From NCBI RefSeq assembly GCF_025215155.1, contig NZ_JALHAM010000108.1: a stretch of 64,000 bases of DNA; one strand, given 5' to 3'. Origin of the DNA: Dryocola clanedunensis (lineage in GTDB: Bacteria; Pseudomonadota; Gammaproteobacteria; Enterobacterales; Enterobacteriaceae). Numbering within the stretch: the stretch's first letter is position 1; each line of letters begins with the position of its first letter. Below, one piece after another: positions 35,385-43,709 of the stretch. The notes beneath the pieces are model-generated. The model worked only from the letters and a program-made list of their open reading frames with translations. It was not told the origin of the DNA and searched no databases. The translations under genes and the position numbers were made by a program.

Positions 35385-36101
35385 ATGCGTCCATCAGGTC
35401 GTAGCGCCGAACAAGTGCGCCCAGTCACCCTGACTCGTCATTACACCAAACACGCTGAAGGTTCCGTGCTGGTCGAGTTTGGCGATACCAAAGTGCTGTG
35501 CACTGCCACCGTTGAAGAAGGTGTTCCGCGCTTTCTCAAGGGGCAGGGCCAGGGTTGGATCACCGCAGAATACGGTATGCTGCCGCGCTCTACCCATAGC
35601 CGTAACGCCCGTGAAGCGGCGAAAGGCAAGCAAGGCGGTCGTACTCTGGAAATCCAGCGTCTGATTGCTCGCTCGCTGCGCGCGGCAGTCGATCTGAAAG
35701 TACTTGGTGAATACACCATTACCCTCGACTGCGATGTGCTTCAGGCTGATGGTGGCACTCGCACCGCGTCTATTACCGGCGCTTGCGTTGCTCTGGCTGA
35801 TGCACTGAACAAGCTGGTGGCGATTGGCAAGCTGAAGACCAACCCAATGAAAGGTATGGTCGCCGCTGTTTCCGTCGGTATCGTTAAAGGCGAAGCGGTT
35901 TGCGATCTGGAATACGTTGAGGATTCTGCGGCTGAAACCGATATGAACGTCGTAATGATGGAAGACGGTCGTATGATTGAGATTCAGGGCACCGCTGAAG
36001 GTGAGCCTTTCTCCCATGAAGAGCTGTTGGCGCTACTGGCGCTGGCGCGAGGGGGAATTGAATCCATCGTTGTGTCGCAGAAGGCGGCATTAGAAAGTTG
36101 A
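35385..36101 (+). CDS. rph: RNase PH
   Basis: A phosphate-dependent 3'-5' exoribonuclease trimming tRNA 3' ends. 238 residues. It contains the PH-domain signatures RSTHSRNAREAAKGKQGGR and DCDVLQADGGTRTASITG. The frame is complete: the E. coli K-12 frameshift that truncates Rph and lowers pyrE expression is absent. Translation of its 3' end couples to the pyrE attenuator. Confidence 0.98.
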   Translation: MRPSGRSAEQVRPVTLTRHYTKHAEGSVLVEFGDTKVLCTATVEEGVPRFLKGQGQGWITAEYGMLPRSTHSRNAREAAKGKQGGRTLEIQRLIARSLRAAVDLKVLGEYTITLDCDVLQADGGTRTASITGACVALADALNKLVAIGKLKTNPMKGMVAAVSVGIVKGEAVCDLEYVEDSAAETDMNVVMMEDGRMIEIQGTAEGEPFSHEELLALLALARGGIESIVVSQKAALES

Positions 36102-36106
36102 TTTGT

Positions 36107-36133
36107 AAGGCGACTCATGTAGTCGCCTTTTTT
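36107..36133 (+). promoter_or_regulatory. pyrE UTP-sensitive attenuator
   Basis: AGGCGACT-catgt-AGTCGCCT followed by T6 starts 6 bp after the rph stop and ends 30 bp before pyrE. In E. coli UTP shortage slows polymerase so that ribosomes finishing rph prevent this terminator from forming. Spacing here supports the same mechanism. Confidence 0.85.
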
Positions 36134-36162
36134 ATGTCCGAACACATTACAGGAGCGAATCC

Positions 36163-36804
36163 ATGAAACCGTATCAGCGCCAGTTTATTGAGTTTGCGCT
36201 TAGCAAGCAGGTATTAAAGTTTGGCGAATTTACACTGAAATCCGGGCGTACAAGTCCCTATTTCTTCAACGCTGGACTGTTTAATACCGGGCGCGATCTG
36301 GCACTCCTTGGCCGCTTTTATGCCGCAGCGTTAATGGATTCAGGCATTGAGTTTGATTTACTGTTTGGGCCTGCTTACAAAGGGATCCCTATCGCGACCA
36401 CGACGGCTGTTGCCCTGGCCGAACATCACGAACGCGATGTGCCTTATTGCTTTAACCGTAAGGAAGCCAAAGATCACGGTGAAGGTGGCAACCTGGTGGG
36501 CAGCGTCTTACAGGGCCGCGTAATGCTGGTGGATGATGTGATAACGGCAGGCACAGCGATTCGTGAGTCTATGGAAATTATCGCAGCGAACGACGCAACG
36601 CTAGCCGGCGTGCTCATTTCACTGGATCGTCAGGAACGTGGACGCGGCGAGATTTCTGCTATTCAGGAAGTTGAACGTGATTATCAGTGTCAGGTGATTT
36701 CTATCATCACGCTTAAAGATCTGATTGCCTACCTGGAAGAGAAACCGGAGATGGCGGAAAGCCTGAAGGCGGTTAAGGAATACCGCATGCAATACGGCGT
36801 GTAG
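36163..36804 (+). CDS. pyrE: Orotate phosphoribosyltransferase
   Basis: Makes orotidine-5'-phosphate from orotate and PRPP in pyrimidine synthesis. 213 residues. The PRPP-binding motif is MLVDDVITAGTAI near residue 123. The flexible loop contains FNRKEAKDHGEGG. The N-terminal MKPYQRQFIEFAL is the enterobacterial form. Expressed from the rph promoter through the attenuator. AGGAGCG ribosome site. Confidence 0.98.
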   Translation: MKPYQRQFIEFALSKQVLKFGEFTLKSGRTSPYFFNAGLFNTGRDLALLGRFYAAALMDSGIEFDLLFGPAYKGIPIATTTAVALAEHHERDVPYCFNRKEAKDHGEGGNLVGSVLQGRVMLVDDVITAGTAIRESMEIIAANDATLAGVLISLDRQERGRGEISAIQEVERDYQCQVISIITLKDLIAYLEEKPEMAESLKAVKEYRMQYGV

Positions 36805-36805
36805 T

Positions 36806-36838
36806 AAAAAGGGCCTGCATGCGGGCCCTTATTTTTTT
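36806..36838. terminator. Bidirectional terminator between pyrE and slmA
   Basis: AAGGGCC-tgcatgc-GGGCCCTT flanked by an A run and T7 just after the pyrE stop. It overlaps the last codon of the convergent slmA and can serve both genes. Confidence 0.85.
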
Positions 36839-37433
36839 AGCGTAGCTGTGCGGCGATAAGCGGCCAGCGGATGTCAAAGTCATCCGTAGGTGAGTAGCGG
36901 AATTCGCTGCGCACGAAGCGCGAAAGCATACCCTCGCAGAATGCCAGTAGCTGACTGGCCAACAGAGCCTCGTCGGTGCTGAAGCCTTCCCCGTCGCGCA
37001 TTTTTTTCTCACGCATCACCTGACGAAGCTGAACTTCAATACGTTCAAATAGCTGATTGATGCGGCCTTGTAATTTGTCTTGCTCAAACATCAATGCGTG
37101 CCCGGTCAGAATGCGGGTCAGCCCAGGATTTTTTTCTCCAAAACCCAGAACCAACAATACGATTAGACGTAAGCGTGCAAAGGTGTCTTTTTCATCTTTA
37201 AGAATAAGATTGATGCGTGTGATAAGGCTGTCTTCAATAAATTCGATAAGGCTGTCGAACATTTTCGTTTTACTGGGAAAATGACGATACAGTGCCGCTT
37301 CAGAAACGCCAACCGTGGCTGCAAGTTTTGCGGTTGTGATGCGTTGGCTTCCATCGCTGGATTCAAGCATCTGGGCCAGCGACTGAAGTATTTCTTCGCG
37401 ACGATTCCTTTTCGCAGTTTGTTTTTCTGCCAT
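36837..37433 (-). CDS. slmA: Nucleoid occlusion factor SlmA
   Basis: A TetR-family DNA-binding protein that blocks FtsZ assembly over the unsegregated chromosome when bound to its sites. 198 residues, full length. The N-terminal helix-turn-helix is TTAKLAATVGVSEAALYRHFPSK near residues 38-60; the rest is the helical dimer and FtsZ-binding domain. The N-terminus MAEKQTAKRNRREEI matches E. coli. Convergent with pyrE. Confidence 0.97.
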   Translation of the reverse strand: MAEKQTAKRNRREEILQSLAQMLESSDGSQRITTAKLAATVGVSEAALYRHFPSKTKMFDSLIEFIEDSLITRINLILKDEKDTFARLRLIVLLVLGFGEKNPGLTRILTGHALMFEQDKLQGRINQLFERIEVQLRQVMREKKMRDGEGFSTDEALLASQLLAFCEGMLSRFVRSEFRYSPTDDFDIRWPLIAAQLR

Positions 37434-37553
37434 GTTCTAAAATACCCCTGAAAAAGCACTTGCCAGGTAAGCAGCCGCACAGCGCCCGCAGCCATGCTGC
37501 TGCGGTCTTTTATAACGTTATTAACGCTGTATGGTTACGTTTAAAAAGTGAGC

Positions 37554-38012
37554 TTACTGGCGTCCGGAGTGACCAAAACCACCTTCACCACGATCGCTGG
37601 TATCAAAATCTTCGACCAGATTAAATTCGGCCTGTACGACCGGTACAAACACCATCTGTGCAATGCGTTCCCCGGGTTGAATTGTGAAGTTCTCTTGCCC
37701 ACGATTCCAGACTGATACCATCAGTTGGCCTTGATAATCAGAATCTATCAGACCGACCAGGTTACCCAGTACAACACCATGCTTATGGCCCAGACCGGAG
37801 CGCGGCAGTATAACGGCGGCAAGGTTTGGATCGCCAATATGGATCGCCAGACCTGTCGGTACCAGCGTCGTTACACCTGGCGCGAGTTCTACGGCGCAGT
37901 CCAGACATGCACGCAGGTCAAGCCCGGCTGAGCCAGAGGTCGCGTAGGTCGGCAACGGAAACTGCTGACCTACGCGAGGGTCCAGAATCTTAACGTCGAT
38001 TTTTTTCTTCAT
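37554..38012 (-). CDS. dut: dUTP diphosphatase
   Basis: A trimeric enzyme hydrolysing dUTP to dUMP, limiting uracil in DNA and supplying dTMP precursor. 152 residues. It shows the five dUTPase motifs, among them SGSAGLDLRA, RSGLGHKHG, GLIDSDYQGQ, QPGERIAQ and the C-terminal lid RGEGGFGHSG. The ATG at 38012 gives MKKKIDVKILD; the frame is open upstream inside coaBC. It overlaps coaBC by 23 bp. Confidence 0.97.
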   Translation of the reverse strand: MKKKIDVKILDPRVGQQFPLPTYATSGSAGLDLRACLDCAVELAPGVTTLVPTGLAIHIGDPNLAAVILPRSGLGHKHGVVLGNLVGLIDSDYQGQLMVSVWNRGQENFTIQPGERIAQMVFVPVVQAEFNLVEDFDTSDRGEGGFGHSGRQ

Positions 38013-39204
38013 AACGGGTAACAATCTCGTCCAATAAGAGGTGGCCAAGGAGCGCCTTACGTTCAAGCGGTAAGACTTTGTCTCCTTCCTGCCAGAAAAG
38101 GTGTAATGCGTTGTTATCGCTGTTAAATCCTTGTCCTGCATGTGAAACGTCGTTTGCACAAATCAGGTCGAGATTTTTTTTGATACGCTTTTGCCGGGCG
38201 TATTCTTCCACATTAGTTGTTTCCGCGGCAAACCCAACGACGTACGGTCTGTTGACTGATAGTGCGGCGACGCCGGCAACGATATCCGGATTCTTCACCA
38301 TTTTTATTATGATTTCATCGCCTTGCTTTTTAATTTTCTCTTCTGCAACGTTCGCTGCCCGGTAATCTGCCACTGCCGCACAGCCGATAAAAATATGCTG
38401 ACCTGCTACATTTTGCCCAACAGCGGCTTCCATTTCGAGTGCTGAAGTCACATCAATGCGTTTTACTTGCTGCGGGGTTGGTAAAGCCACAGGGCCGGAA
38501 ACCAGCGTGACATTTGCACCGCGAGCCGCTGCCGCTTCGGCGATGGCGTAACCCATTTTTCCTGAGCTGTCATTGGTAATGTAGCGCACCGGGTCAAGAC
38601 GCTCGCGCGTCGGGCCAGCGGTAATCATGACGTTAAGATGTTGCAGATCTTTGACGACGCTAAAATGTTGAACAGCCATTTCGACGATGGTCAACGGGTC
38701 GAGCATACGACCCGGCCCAACATCACCGCATGCCTGGCTGCCGCTGTCTGGCCCCCACATTAACAACCCGCGAGAAGTCAGTACGTCAAGATTATGTTGG
38801 GTCGCGGCCGCGCGATACATCTGTTGGTTCATTGCCGGCACAACCGCGACAGGGGAGGGTGTTGCCAGGCAAATTGTACTCACCAGATCGTTAGCCATCC
38901 CTGCCGCCACGCGGGCAATGAGATCGGCTGTAGCAGGAGCCAGAATAACCAGGTCGGCCCATTTACCCAGCTCAATATGGCCCATTGCAGCTTCGGCTGC
39001 GGGGTCAAGCAGGCTGTCCGAAACCGGGTAACCTGAAACGGCCTGCAGGCTCAATGGCGTAATGAAAGCTTTTGCAGCCTCCGTCATAGCCACGCGTACG
39101 TCTGCTCCTCGATCACGTAGCCGACGTACCAGTTCAGGCGTTTTATAAGCTGCGATACCCCCGCTCACACACAGAACAATTTTCTTGCCGGAAAGCCCCA
39201 TCAT
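37990..39204 (-). CDS. coaBC: Bifunctional phosphopantothenoylcysteine synthetase/decarboxylase CoaBC (Dfp)
   Basis: Two steps of coenzyme A synthesis. The N-terminal flavodoxin-like CoaC domain has SGGIAAYK near residues 14-21, the PAMNQQMY clamp and GSQACGDVGPGRM with the catalytic cysteine. The C-terminal CoaB domain has TAGPTRERLDPVRYITNDSS. E. coli reads REPLDPVRYISNHSS there, so the residue after the conserved Asn is Asp instead of His. 404 residues (or 403 if the second Met is used). First gene of coaBC-dut, divergent from radC. Confidence 0.95.
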   Translation of the reverse strand: MMGLSGKKIVLCVSGGIAAYKTPELVRRLRDRGADVRVAMTEAAKAFITPLSLQAVSGYPVSDSLLDPAAEAAMGHIELGKWADLVILAPATADLIARVAAGMANDLVSTICLATPSPVAVVPAMNQQMYRAAATQHNLDVLTSRGLLMWGPDSGSQACGDVGPGRMLDPLTIVEMAVQHFSVVKDLQHLNVMITAGPTRERLDPVRYITNDSSGKMGYAIAEAAAARGANVTLVSGPVALPTPQQVKRIDVTSALEMEAAVGQNVAGQHIFIGCAAVADYRAANVAEEKIKKQGDEIIIKMVKNPDIVAGVAALSVNRPYVVGFAAETTNVEEYARQKRIKKNLDLICANDVSHAGQGFNSDNNALHLFWQEGDKVLPLERKALLGHLLLDEIVTRYEEKNRR

Positions 39205-39364
39205 GATTTACCCATCGGAAGTCTTAATCTTGCGTCTATTTTATCACACTCCTCAAAGAAGGACTTTTTGCAGTTTGCGAGGCATGCCGCAGCATGTAAT
39301 TCACGTTGTCGCAGGCTCACATGGTGTTGGGCAAAATAGCCAGCGTAAAGGAATGGAGGGTCGG

Positions 39365-40042
39365 ATGGGTGCGAAAACTAGCTGTAATAAGACAGGGTTG
39401 CCACGAGAGAAATTGCTTGAGTTTGGCGTGAGTTCTCTCACCGATGTTGAACTACTGGCGCTATTTTTACGGACAGGGGCCAGGAATATGAACGTGATGA
39501 CAATGGCGAACTTATTGTTAGAAAAGTTTGGTTCACTAAGCCGTTTATTGTCTGCGGACTACTCACAATTCAAGGAAGTGAAAGGCATCGGCGCGGCAAA
39601 ATATACGCAGTTAAATGCTATCGCGGAGCTGGCGAGACGTAACTACATATCCCGCGGAGTGGAGGAGCTAACATTGAAAAATCCGGATAACGTGAGGGAG
39701 TTTATTCAAAGCCAGCTGACGACGGAAGAGCGAGAAATCTTCATGGTTATCTTTGTTGATAACCAACATCGAATCATTAAACATAAGCCGATGTTCTCCG
39801 GCACGCTGAATCACGTTGAGGTTCATCCACGAGAAATTGTGCGTGAAGCAATGAAATCTAATGCAGCGGCCATCATTCTTGCGCATAATCACCCGTCGGG
39901 TAGGGCCGAACCCAGTAAAGCTGACCGTGCTATTACCGAGCGTATCGTGAGTGCCTGCCTGTTTATGGAAATTCGCGTGCTTGACCATCTGGTTATCGGT
40001 CGCGGAGAGTACGTTTCTTTTGCAGAACGTGGGTGGATTTAG
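39365..40042 (+). CDS. radC: RadC-family JAB-domain protein
   Basis: A 225-residue protein with an N-terminal helix-hairpin-helix (ADYSQFKEVKGIGAAKYTQL) and a C-terminal JAB/MPN metalloprotease-like domain with HVEVHPRE and AHNHPSG, then Asp. Once thought to be a repair factor, its role is unresolved. I chose ATG 39365 because GGAGGG lies 6 bases upstream and the length fits E. coli (222). The open frame further upstream lacks a good start. Divergent from coaBC. Confidence 0.93.
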   Translation: MGAKTSCNKTGLPREKLLEFGVSSLTDVELLALFLRTGARNMNVMTMANLLLEKFGSLSRLLSADYSQFKEVKGIGAAKYTQLNAIAELARRNYISRGVEELTLKNPDNVREFIQSQLTTEEREIFMVIFVDNQHRIIKHKPMFSGTLNHVEVHPREIVREAMKSNAAAIILAHNHPSGRAEPSKADRAITERIVSACLFMEIRVLDHLVIGRGEYVSFAERGWI

Positions 40043-40147
40043 GTCGAATAGGGCGATCCTTGGGGATCTTTGTCTGTTCGGGACTTGAGCACATGCGTTA
40101 TGCAGCGTATACTACGCCACCTTTGAGAATCTCGGGTTTGGCATTAT

Positions 40148-40210
40148 GCGCCTGGCACTGTGGTTCACATTGAACCGCCAGGGACCAGGCTTGCAGCCTG
40201 ACGAGGCGCC
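40148..40210 (+). promoter_or_regulatory. Structured rpmB-rpmG leader
   Basis: Within the 215-bp gap before rpmB, two hairpins can form. One is CCTGGC-actgt-GGTT-cacatt-GAACC-GCCAGG at 40151-40182. The second is CAGGCT-tgc-AGCCTG at 40186-40200. GCGCC at 40149 and GGCGC at 40205 could close the whole. Such a leader could mediate feedback on the L28-L33 operon, but I know of no proof. Confidence 0.4.
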
Positions 40211-40257
40211 ATAACCCTATACGAAGCTCGAGCTAATTTGATTTTTGGAGAATAGAC

Positions 40258-40494
40258 ATGTCCCGAGTCTGCCAAGTTACTGGCAAGCGTCCGGTGACCG
40301 GTAATAACCGTTCCCACGCAATGAACGCGACCAAACGCCGTTTCCTGCCGAACCTGCACTCTCACCGTTTTTGGGTTGAGAGCGAGAAGCGTTTTGTCAC
40401 ACTGCGTGTATCTGCTAAAGGTATGCGTGTAATTGATAAGAAGGGTATCGAATCGGTTCTGTCCGATCTGCGTACCCGTGGCGAGAAGTACTAA
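40258..40494 (+). CDS. rpmB: 50S ribosomal protein L28
   Basis: A 78-residue ribosomal protein. The N-terminus MSRVCQVTGKRPVTGNN and the central NATKRRFLPNLHSHRFW are the L28 signatures. GGAG lies upstream of the ATG, and codon use is strongly biased. rpmG starts 13 bp downstream. Confidence 0.99.
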   Translation: MSRVCQVTGKRPVTGNNRSHAMNATKRRFLPNLHSHRFWVESEKRFVTLRVSAKGMRVIDKKGIESVLSDLRTRGEKY

Positions 40495-40507
40495 GAGGAA
40501 CTAAGTC

Positions 40508-40675
40508 ATGGCTAAAGGTGTTCGCGAGAAGATCAAGCTGGTTTCTTCTGCTGGTACTGGTCACTTCTATACCACCACGAAGAACAAGCGTACTAAGCCG
40601 GAAAAACTGGAACTGAAAAAGTTCGATCCAGTTGTCCGTCAACACGTACTGTACAAAGAAGCTAAAATTAAATAA
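40508..40675 (+). CDS. rpmG: 50S ribosomal protein L33
   Basis: A 55-residue ribosomal protein, [18 protein letters not shown] at the start and YKEAKIK at the end, the cysteine-free (C-minus) type as in E. coli. AGAGGAAC ribosome site. Second gene of rpmB-rpmG, followed by a strong terminator; mutM may be read through it. Confidence 0.98.
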
Positions 40676-40692
40676 TTTTAGTGACTTTGATG

Positions 40693-40720
40693 AAAAACCT
40701 CGCTTCGGCGGGGTTTTTTT
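40693..40720 (+). terminator. rpmG terminator
   Basis: ACCTCGC-ttcg-GCGGGGT hairpin with a stable UUCG loop, preceded by an A run and followed by T7, 18 bp after rpmG. Confidence 0.88.
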
Positions 40721-40745
40721 GTTTTAAGCCCTGCCCGGAGGATAA

Positions 40746-41555
40746 ATGCCTGAATTACCTGAAGTCGAAACCAGCCGCCGCGGCATTGAACCGCACCTGG
40801 TCGGTGAAACAATTCTGCACGCCATTGTCCGTAACGGCCGTTTGCGCTGGCCGGTATCTGACGAGATCCATGCCCTGAGCGACAAGCCGGTGATCAGCGT
40901 GCAGCGCCGTGCCAAATACCTGCTGCTGGAACTTCCTGACGGCTGGATAATCATCCACCTGGGGATGTCGGGCAGTTTACGGATACTCTCCGAAGAAACA
41001 CCGCCCCAGAAGCATGACCATGTCGATCTGGTGATGAGCAATGGCAAAGTGCTGCGCTATACGGACCCACGCCGTTTTGGTGCCTGGCTATGGGCTAAAG
41101 AGCTGGACGGTAGTAACGTGCTGGCGCATCTGGGGCCGGAGCCACTCAGCGAAGAATTCAACGCCGACTACCTGCGTGAAAAATCCGCTAAAAAGAAGAT
41201 CGCTATCAAGCCCTGGCTGATGGATAACAAGCTGGTGGTGGGGGTGGGGAATATCTATGCCAGTGAATCTTTGTTCGCCGCCGGGATCCATCCCGATCGC
41301 GCCGCGAATTCGCTATCCAATGCAGAATATGCGCTGCTGGTTAAGGTGATCAAAGCAGTACTGATTCGATCGATTGAGCAGGGCGGCACAACGCTGAAAG
41401 ACTTTTTGCAGTCGGACGGAAAGCCGGGATACTTCGCGCAGGAGCTACAGGTTTATGGCCGCGAAGGGAAACCGTGCCGGGTATGCGGTGCGCCGATAAT
41501 TGCCGGTAAGCATGCCCAGCGCAGCACGTTTTATTGCCGGAAGTGCCAGCGTTAA
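40746..41555 (+). CDS. mutM: Formamidopyrimidine-DNA glycosylase (Fpg/MutM)
   Basis: A base-excision glycosylase/AP lyase that removes 8-oxoguanine and formamidopyrimidines. 269 residues. The catalytic N-terminal Pro2 and Glu3 are in MPELPEVE. The H2TH segment contains VGVGNIYASE. The C-terminal zinc finger is CRVC...FYCRKC. Its stop codon overlaps the coaD stop in the shared TTAA. Confidence 0.98.
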   Translation: MPELPEVETSRRGIEPHLVGETILHAIVRNGRLRWPVSDEIHALSDKPVISVQRRAKYLLLELPDGWIIIHLGMSGSLRILSEETPPQKHDHVDLVMSNGKVLRYTDPRRFGAWLWAKELDGSNVLAHLGPEPLSEEFNADYLREKSAKKKIAIKPWLMDNKLVVGVGNIYASESLFAAGIHPDRAANSLSNAEYALLVKVIKAVLIRSIEQGGTTLKDFLQSDGKPGYFAQELQVYGREGKPCRVCGAPIIAGKHAQRSTFYCRKCQR

Positions 41556-42034
41556 GCGTTGAGTTTTTCCAGAAGTGCCTGGCAAACCAACTCCGGCAGA
41601 AAATGCGTGACATCACCATGGTGGCGCGCAACTTCCTTCACCAGCGAGGAAGAAACGAAAGACCATTCTTTCGATGGCATCAGAAACACGCTTTCCAGCT
41701 CCGGCATCAGATGTCGGTTCATGTGCGCAAGCTGCATTTCATATTCAAAATCCGCTGCCGTGCGAAGACCGCGAATCAGCACATTAGCCTGCTGATTCTT
41801 TGCAAAATTAGCCATGAGATCGCTAAATCCCACGACTTCAACATTTGGCAGCTGTTCGGTGACCTTTTTTGCCAGCGCAACACGTTCATCCAGTGAAAAC
41901 ATGGTTGTCTTGTGGGGGCTGTTGGCGATGGCCAGAATAACGGTGTCGAACATCATGGCTCCACGAGTCACGATGTCCAGATGACCATTGGTGATTGGAT
42001 CAAAAGTGCCTGGGTAAATCGCTCGGGTGCTCAT
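41552..42034 (-). CDS. coaD: Phosphopantetheine adenylyltransferase CoaD
   Basis: Transfers AMP to 4'-phosphopantetheine to make dephospho-CoA. Hexameric nucleotidyltransferase. 160 residues. YPGTFDPITNGHLDI with the T/HxGH motif is at residues 7-21, and the C-terminal EWSFVSSSLVKEVA carries the ISSTxxR equivalent. 8 bp downstream of waaA, the usual operon. Confidence 0.98.
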   Translation of the reverse strand: MSTRAIYPGTFDPITNGHLDIVTRGAMMFDTVILAIANSPHKTTMFSLDERVALAKKVTEQLPNVEVVGFSDLMANFAKNQQANVLIRGLRTAADFEYEMQLAHMNRHLMPELESVFLMPSKEWSFVSSSLVKEVARHHGDVTHFLPELVCQALLEKLNA

Positions 42035-42042
42035 AGCGGCCC

Positions 42043-43320
42043 TCAGTGCGTTTTGGGTGGTAGGTAGGGTTCAAGTAACTGCAGCAAACGCTGTAAAGCT
42101 CCCTGATTTTGATACAACACCTCAACGGCGTGACGGCCATAGAAATTACGATAATCTTCGTCCGTCAGTAGAGAGGATATCTCTTTCGAGAGAGATGTTG
42201 CATCAGTCACCGTAATGAGTCCGCTTGCCTGCTCAAGCCGGGAGCAAATATCTTTAAAGTTGAAGGTATGGGGGCCCATCAACACCGGGATAGCATGAGC
42301 TGCGGGTTCCAGAGGATTATGGCCGCCACGCTCCACCAGAGAACCACCTACAAAAGCCAGGTCGGCGATGCCATACAGCAGCATTAACTCGCCCATTGAA
42401 TCACCAATAACGACCTGGGTACTGGCGGAAGGCACTTCACCTGATGAACGACTGGTGTAGCTCAAACCTGCCTGACGAGTCAGATTAATAGCATCCGGGA
42501 AACGCTCGGGATGGCGTGGAACCAGGATAAGCAAAAGATTAGCAAACTGCTTCAGCAGAGCCTGATGAGCTTCAAGAATGATGCTCTCTTCGCCATCATG
42601 TGTGCTTGTCGCAATCCATACCGGGCGATGAGGTGCCCATTGACGACGCAGGGTAACGGCTTTCGCGGCAAGTTGCGGAGTGACTGATATATCAAATTTA
42701 AGACTACCCGTGACGGTGAGTTGATTGCGTTTAGCACCAAGGGCGATAAAACGTTCACCATCTTCTTCATTCTGGGCTGCGATAAGGGTGATGCGACGCA
42801 GCAGCGTACGCATGAATTTGCCTAATTTGGCGTAACCAGCGGCAGATCGTGAAGAAAGTCGGGCATTAGCGATGACAAGAGGGATGTGTCGCTTATGTAA
42901 AGTTGCAATCAGGTTCGGCCATAGCTCAGTTTCCATGATCAACACCAGTTTAGGGTCGACCTTATCGAAAAACCGATTTAACGCACCGGGGAGATCGTAG
43001 GGCAGATAAAGATGTTGAACGTCACTTCCAAATGCGGACATGACTCGTTCTGAGCCCGTAGGGGTCATTGTCGTTACGGTAATGGGCAGGTCAGGATAGC
43101 GATGACGTAGCGCCCGCACCAGAGGTATGGCTGCCAGGGTTTCTCCGACTGAGACCGAGTGCAGCATAATGCCACCAGCCTTTAGCGGTTTACGGTAGAA
43201 ACCATAACGTTCACCCCAGCGTTTTCTGTACGCTGGTGCCTTAGCACCACGCACCCACAGCCGCACCCAGATAAGCGGCTGAATGAGGTAGAGCAGTGTG
43301 GTGTAAACGAACTGAAGCAT
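42043..43320 (-). CDS. waaA: Kdo transferase WaaA (KdtA)
   Basis: Adds two Kdo residues to lipid IVA, essential for LPS. A membrane-anchored GT30 enzyme. 425 residues from ATG 43320 (MLQFVYTTLLYLIQPL). The first 20 residues form the membrane anchor. The catalytic Glu60 lies in HSVSVGETLAAIPLV, followed by ETELWPNL and, near the C-terminus, FVGGSLVERGGHNPLE. ATGs 15 bp upstream are in frame, but this start matches E. coli. Divergent from waaQ. Confidence 0.97.
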   Translation of the reverse strand: MLQFVYTTLLYLIQPLIWVRLWVRGAKAPAYRKRWGERYGFYRKPLKAGGIMLHSVSVGETLAAIPLVRALRHRYPDLPITVTTMTPTGSERVMSAFGSDVQHLYLPYDLPGALNRFFDKVDPKLVLIMETELWPNLIATLHKRHIPLVIANARLSSRSAAGYAKLGKFMRTLLRRITLIAAQNEEDGERFIALGAKRNQLTVTGSLKFDISVTPQLAAKAVTLRRQWAPHRPVWIATSTHDGEESIILEAHQALLKQFANLLLILVPRHPERFPDAINLTRQAGLSYTSRSSGEVPSASTQVVIGDSMGELMLLYGIADLAFVGGSLVERGGHNPLEPAAHAIPVLMGPHTFNFKDICSRLEQASGLITVTDATSLSKEISSLLTDEDYRNFYGRHAVEVLYQNQGALQRLLQLLEPYLPPKTH

Positions 43321-43600
43321 AGACATAGCTGACATGATGAATGTGTTGGGGATTCTATGTATTTACCTGAGGCTTTGCCATTACTTTTGGTAATTCAGGC
43401 CAAATAGCTCCGAGTTGCTTGAGAGTCCTGGCCTGCTACGTTTATACACTTTTTTAACCGTGAGTACTGATTGATGAGATGGGGTCTGTTCTCCTTTTCA
43501 TACATCGTTGGAGATGATGAGTAATTATTTCTTTTAATTCAATGCGATAAAGAATTGGTGGTTAAAAATTCTTCATCTCGGATCGTTTACCAAGAAGTGG

Positions 43601-43666
43601 TACAATTGAGATAAAAATGGGGGCGGTATCAGTATCAGGTAGCTGTTGAGCCTGGGCGGTAGCGTG
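43601..43666 (+). promoter_or_regulatory. waaQ operon promoter and JUMPstart/ops element
   Basis: A -10-like TACAAT (43601-43606) precedes a JUMPstart sequence at 43630-43666 that includes GGTAGCTGTTGAGCC. It contains the full ops signal GGCGGTAGCGTG at 43655-43666, which pauses polymerase and recruits the antiterminator RfaH. A partial ops-like GGCGGTAT is at 43622-43629. RfaH control of the long waaQ operon follows from knowledge of this element. The rest of the 389-bp gap (43321-43600) is AT-rich and shows no gene. Confidence 0.88.
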
Positions 43667-43709
43667 CCTGAAATCTTTTTTCGGATCTTACTTCTAAAAA
43701 GAGTCGCTT

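Noticed and set aside
43460..43471. GTGAGTACTGAT resembling the SlmA site GTGAGTACTCAC
   Set aside because: Only the first nine bases match and the second half of the palindrome is broken; one copy without context is not enough.
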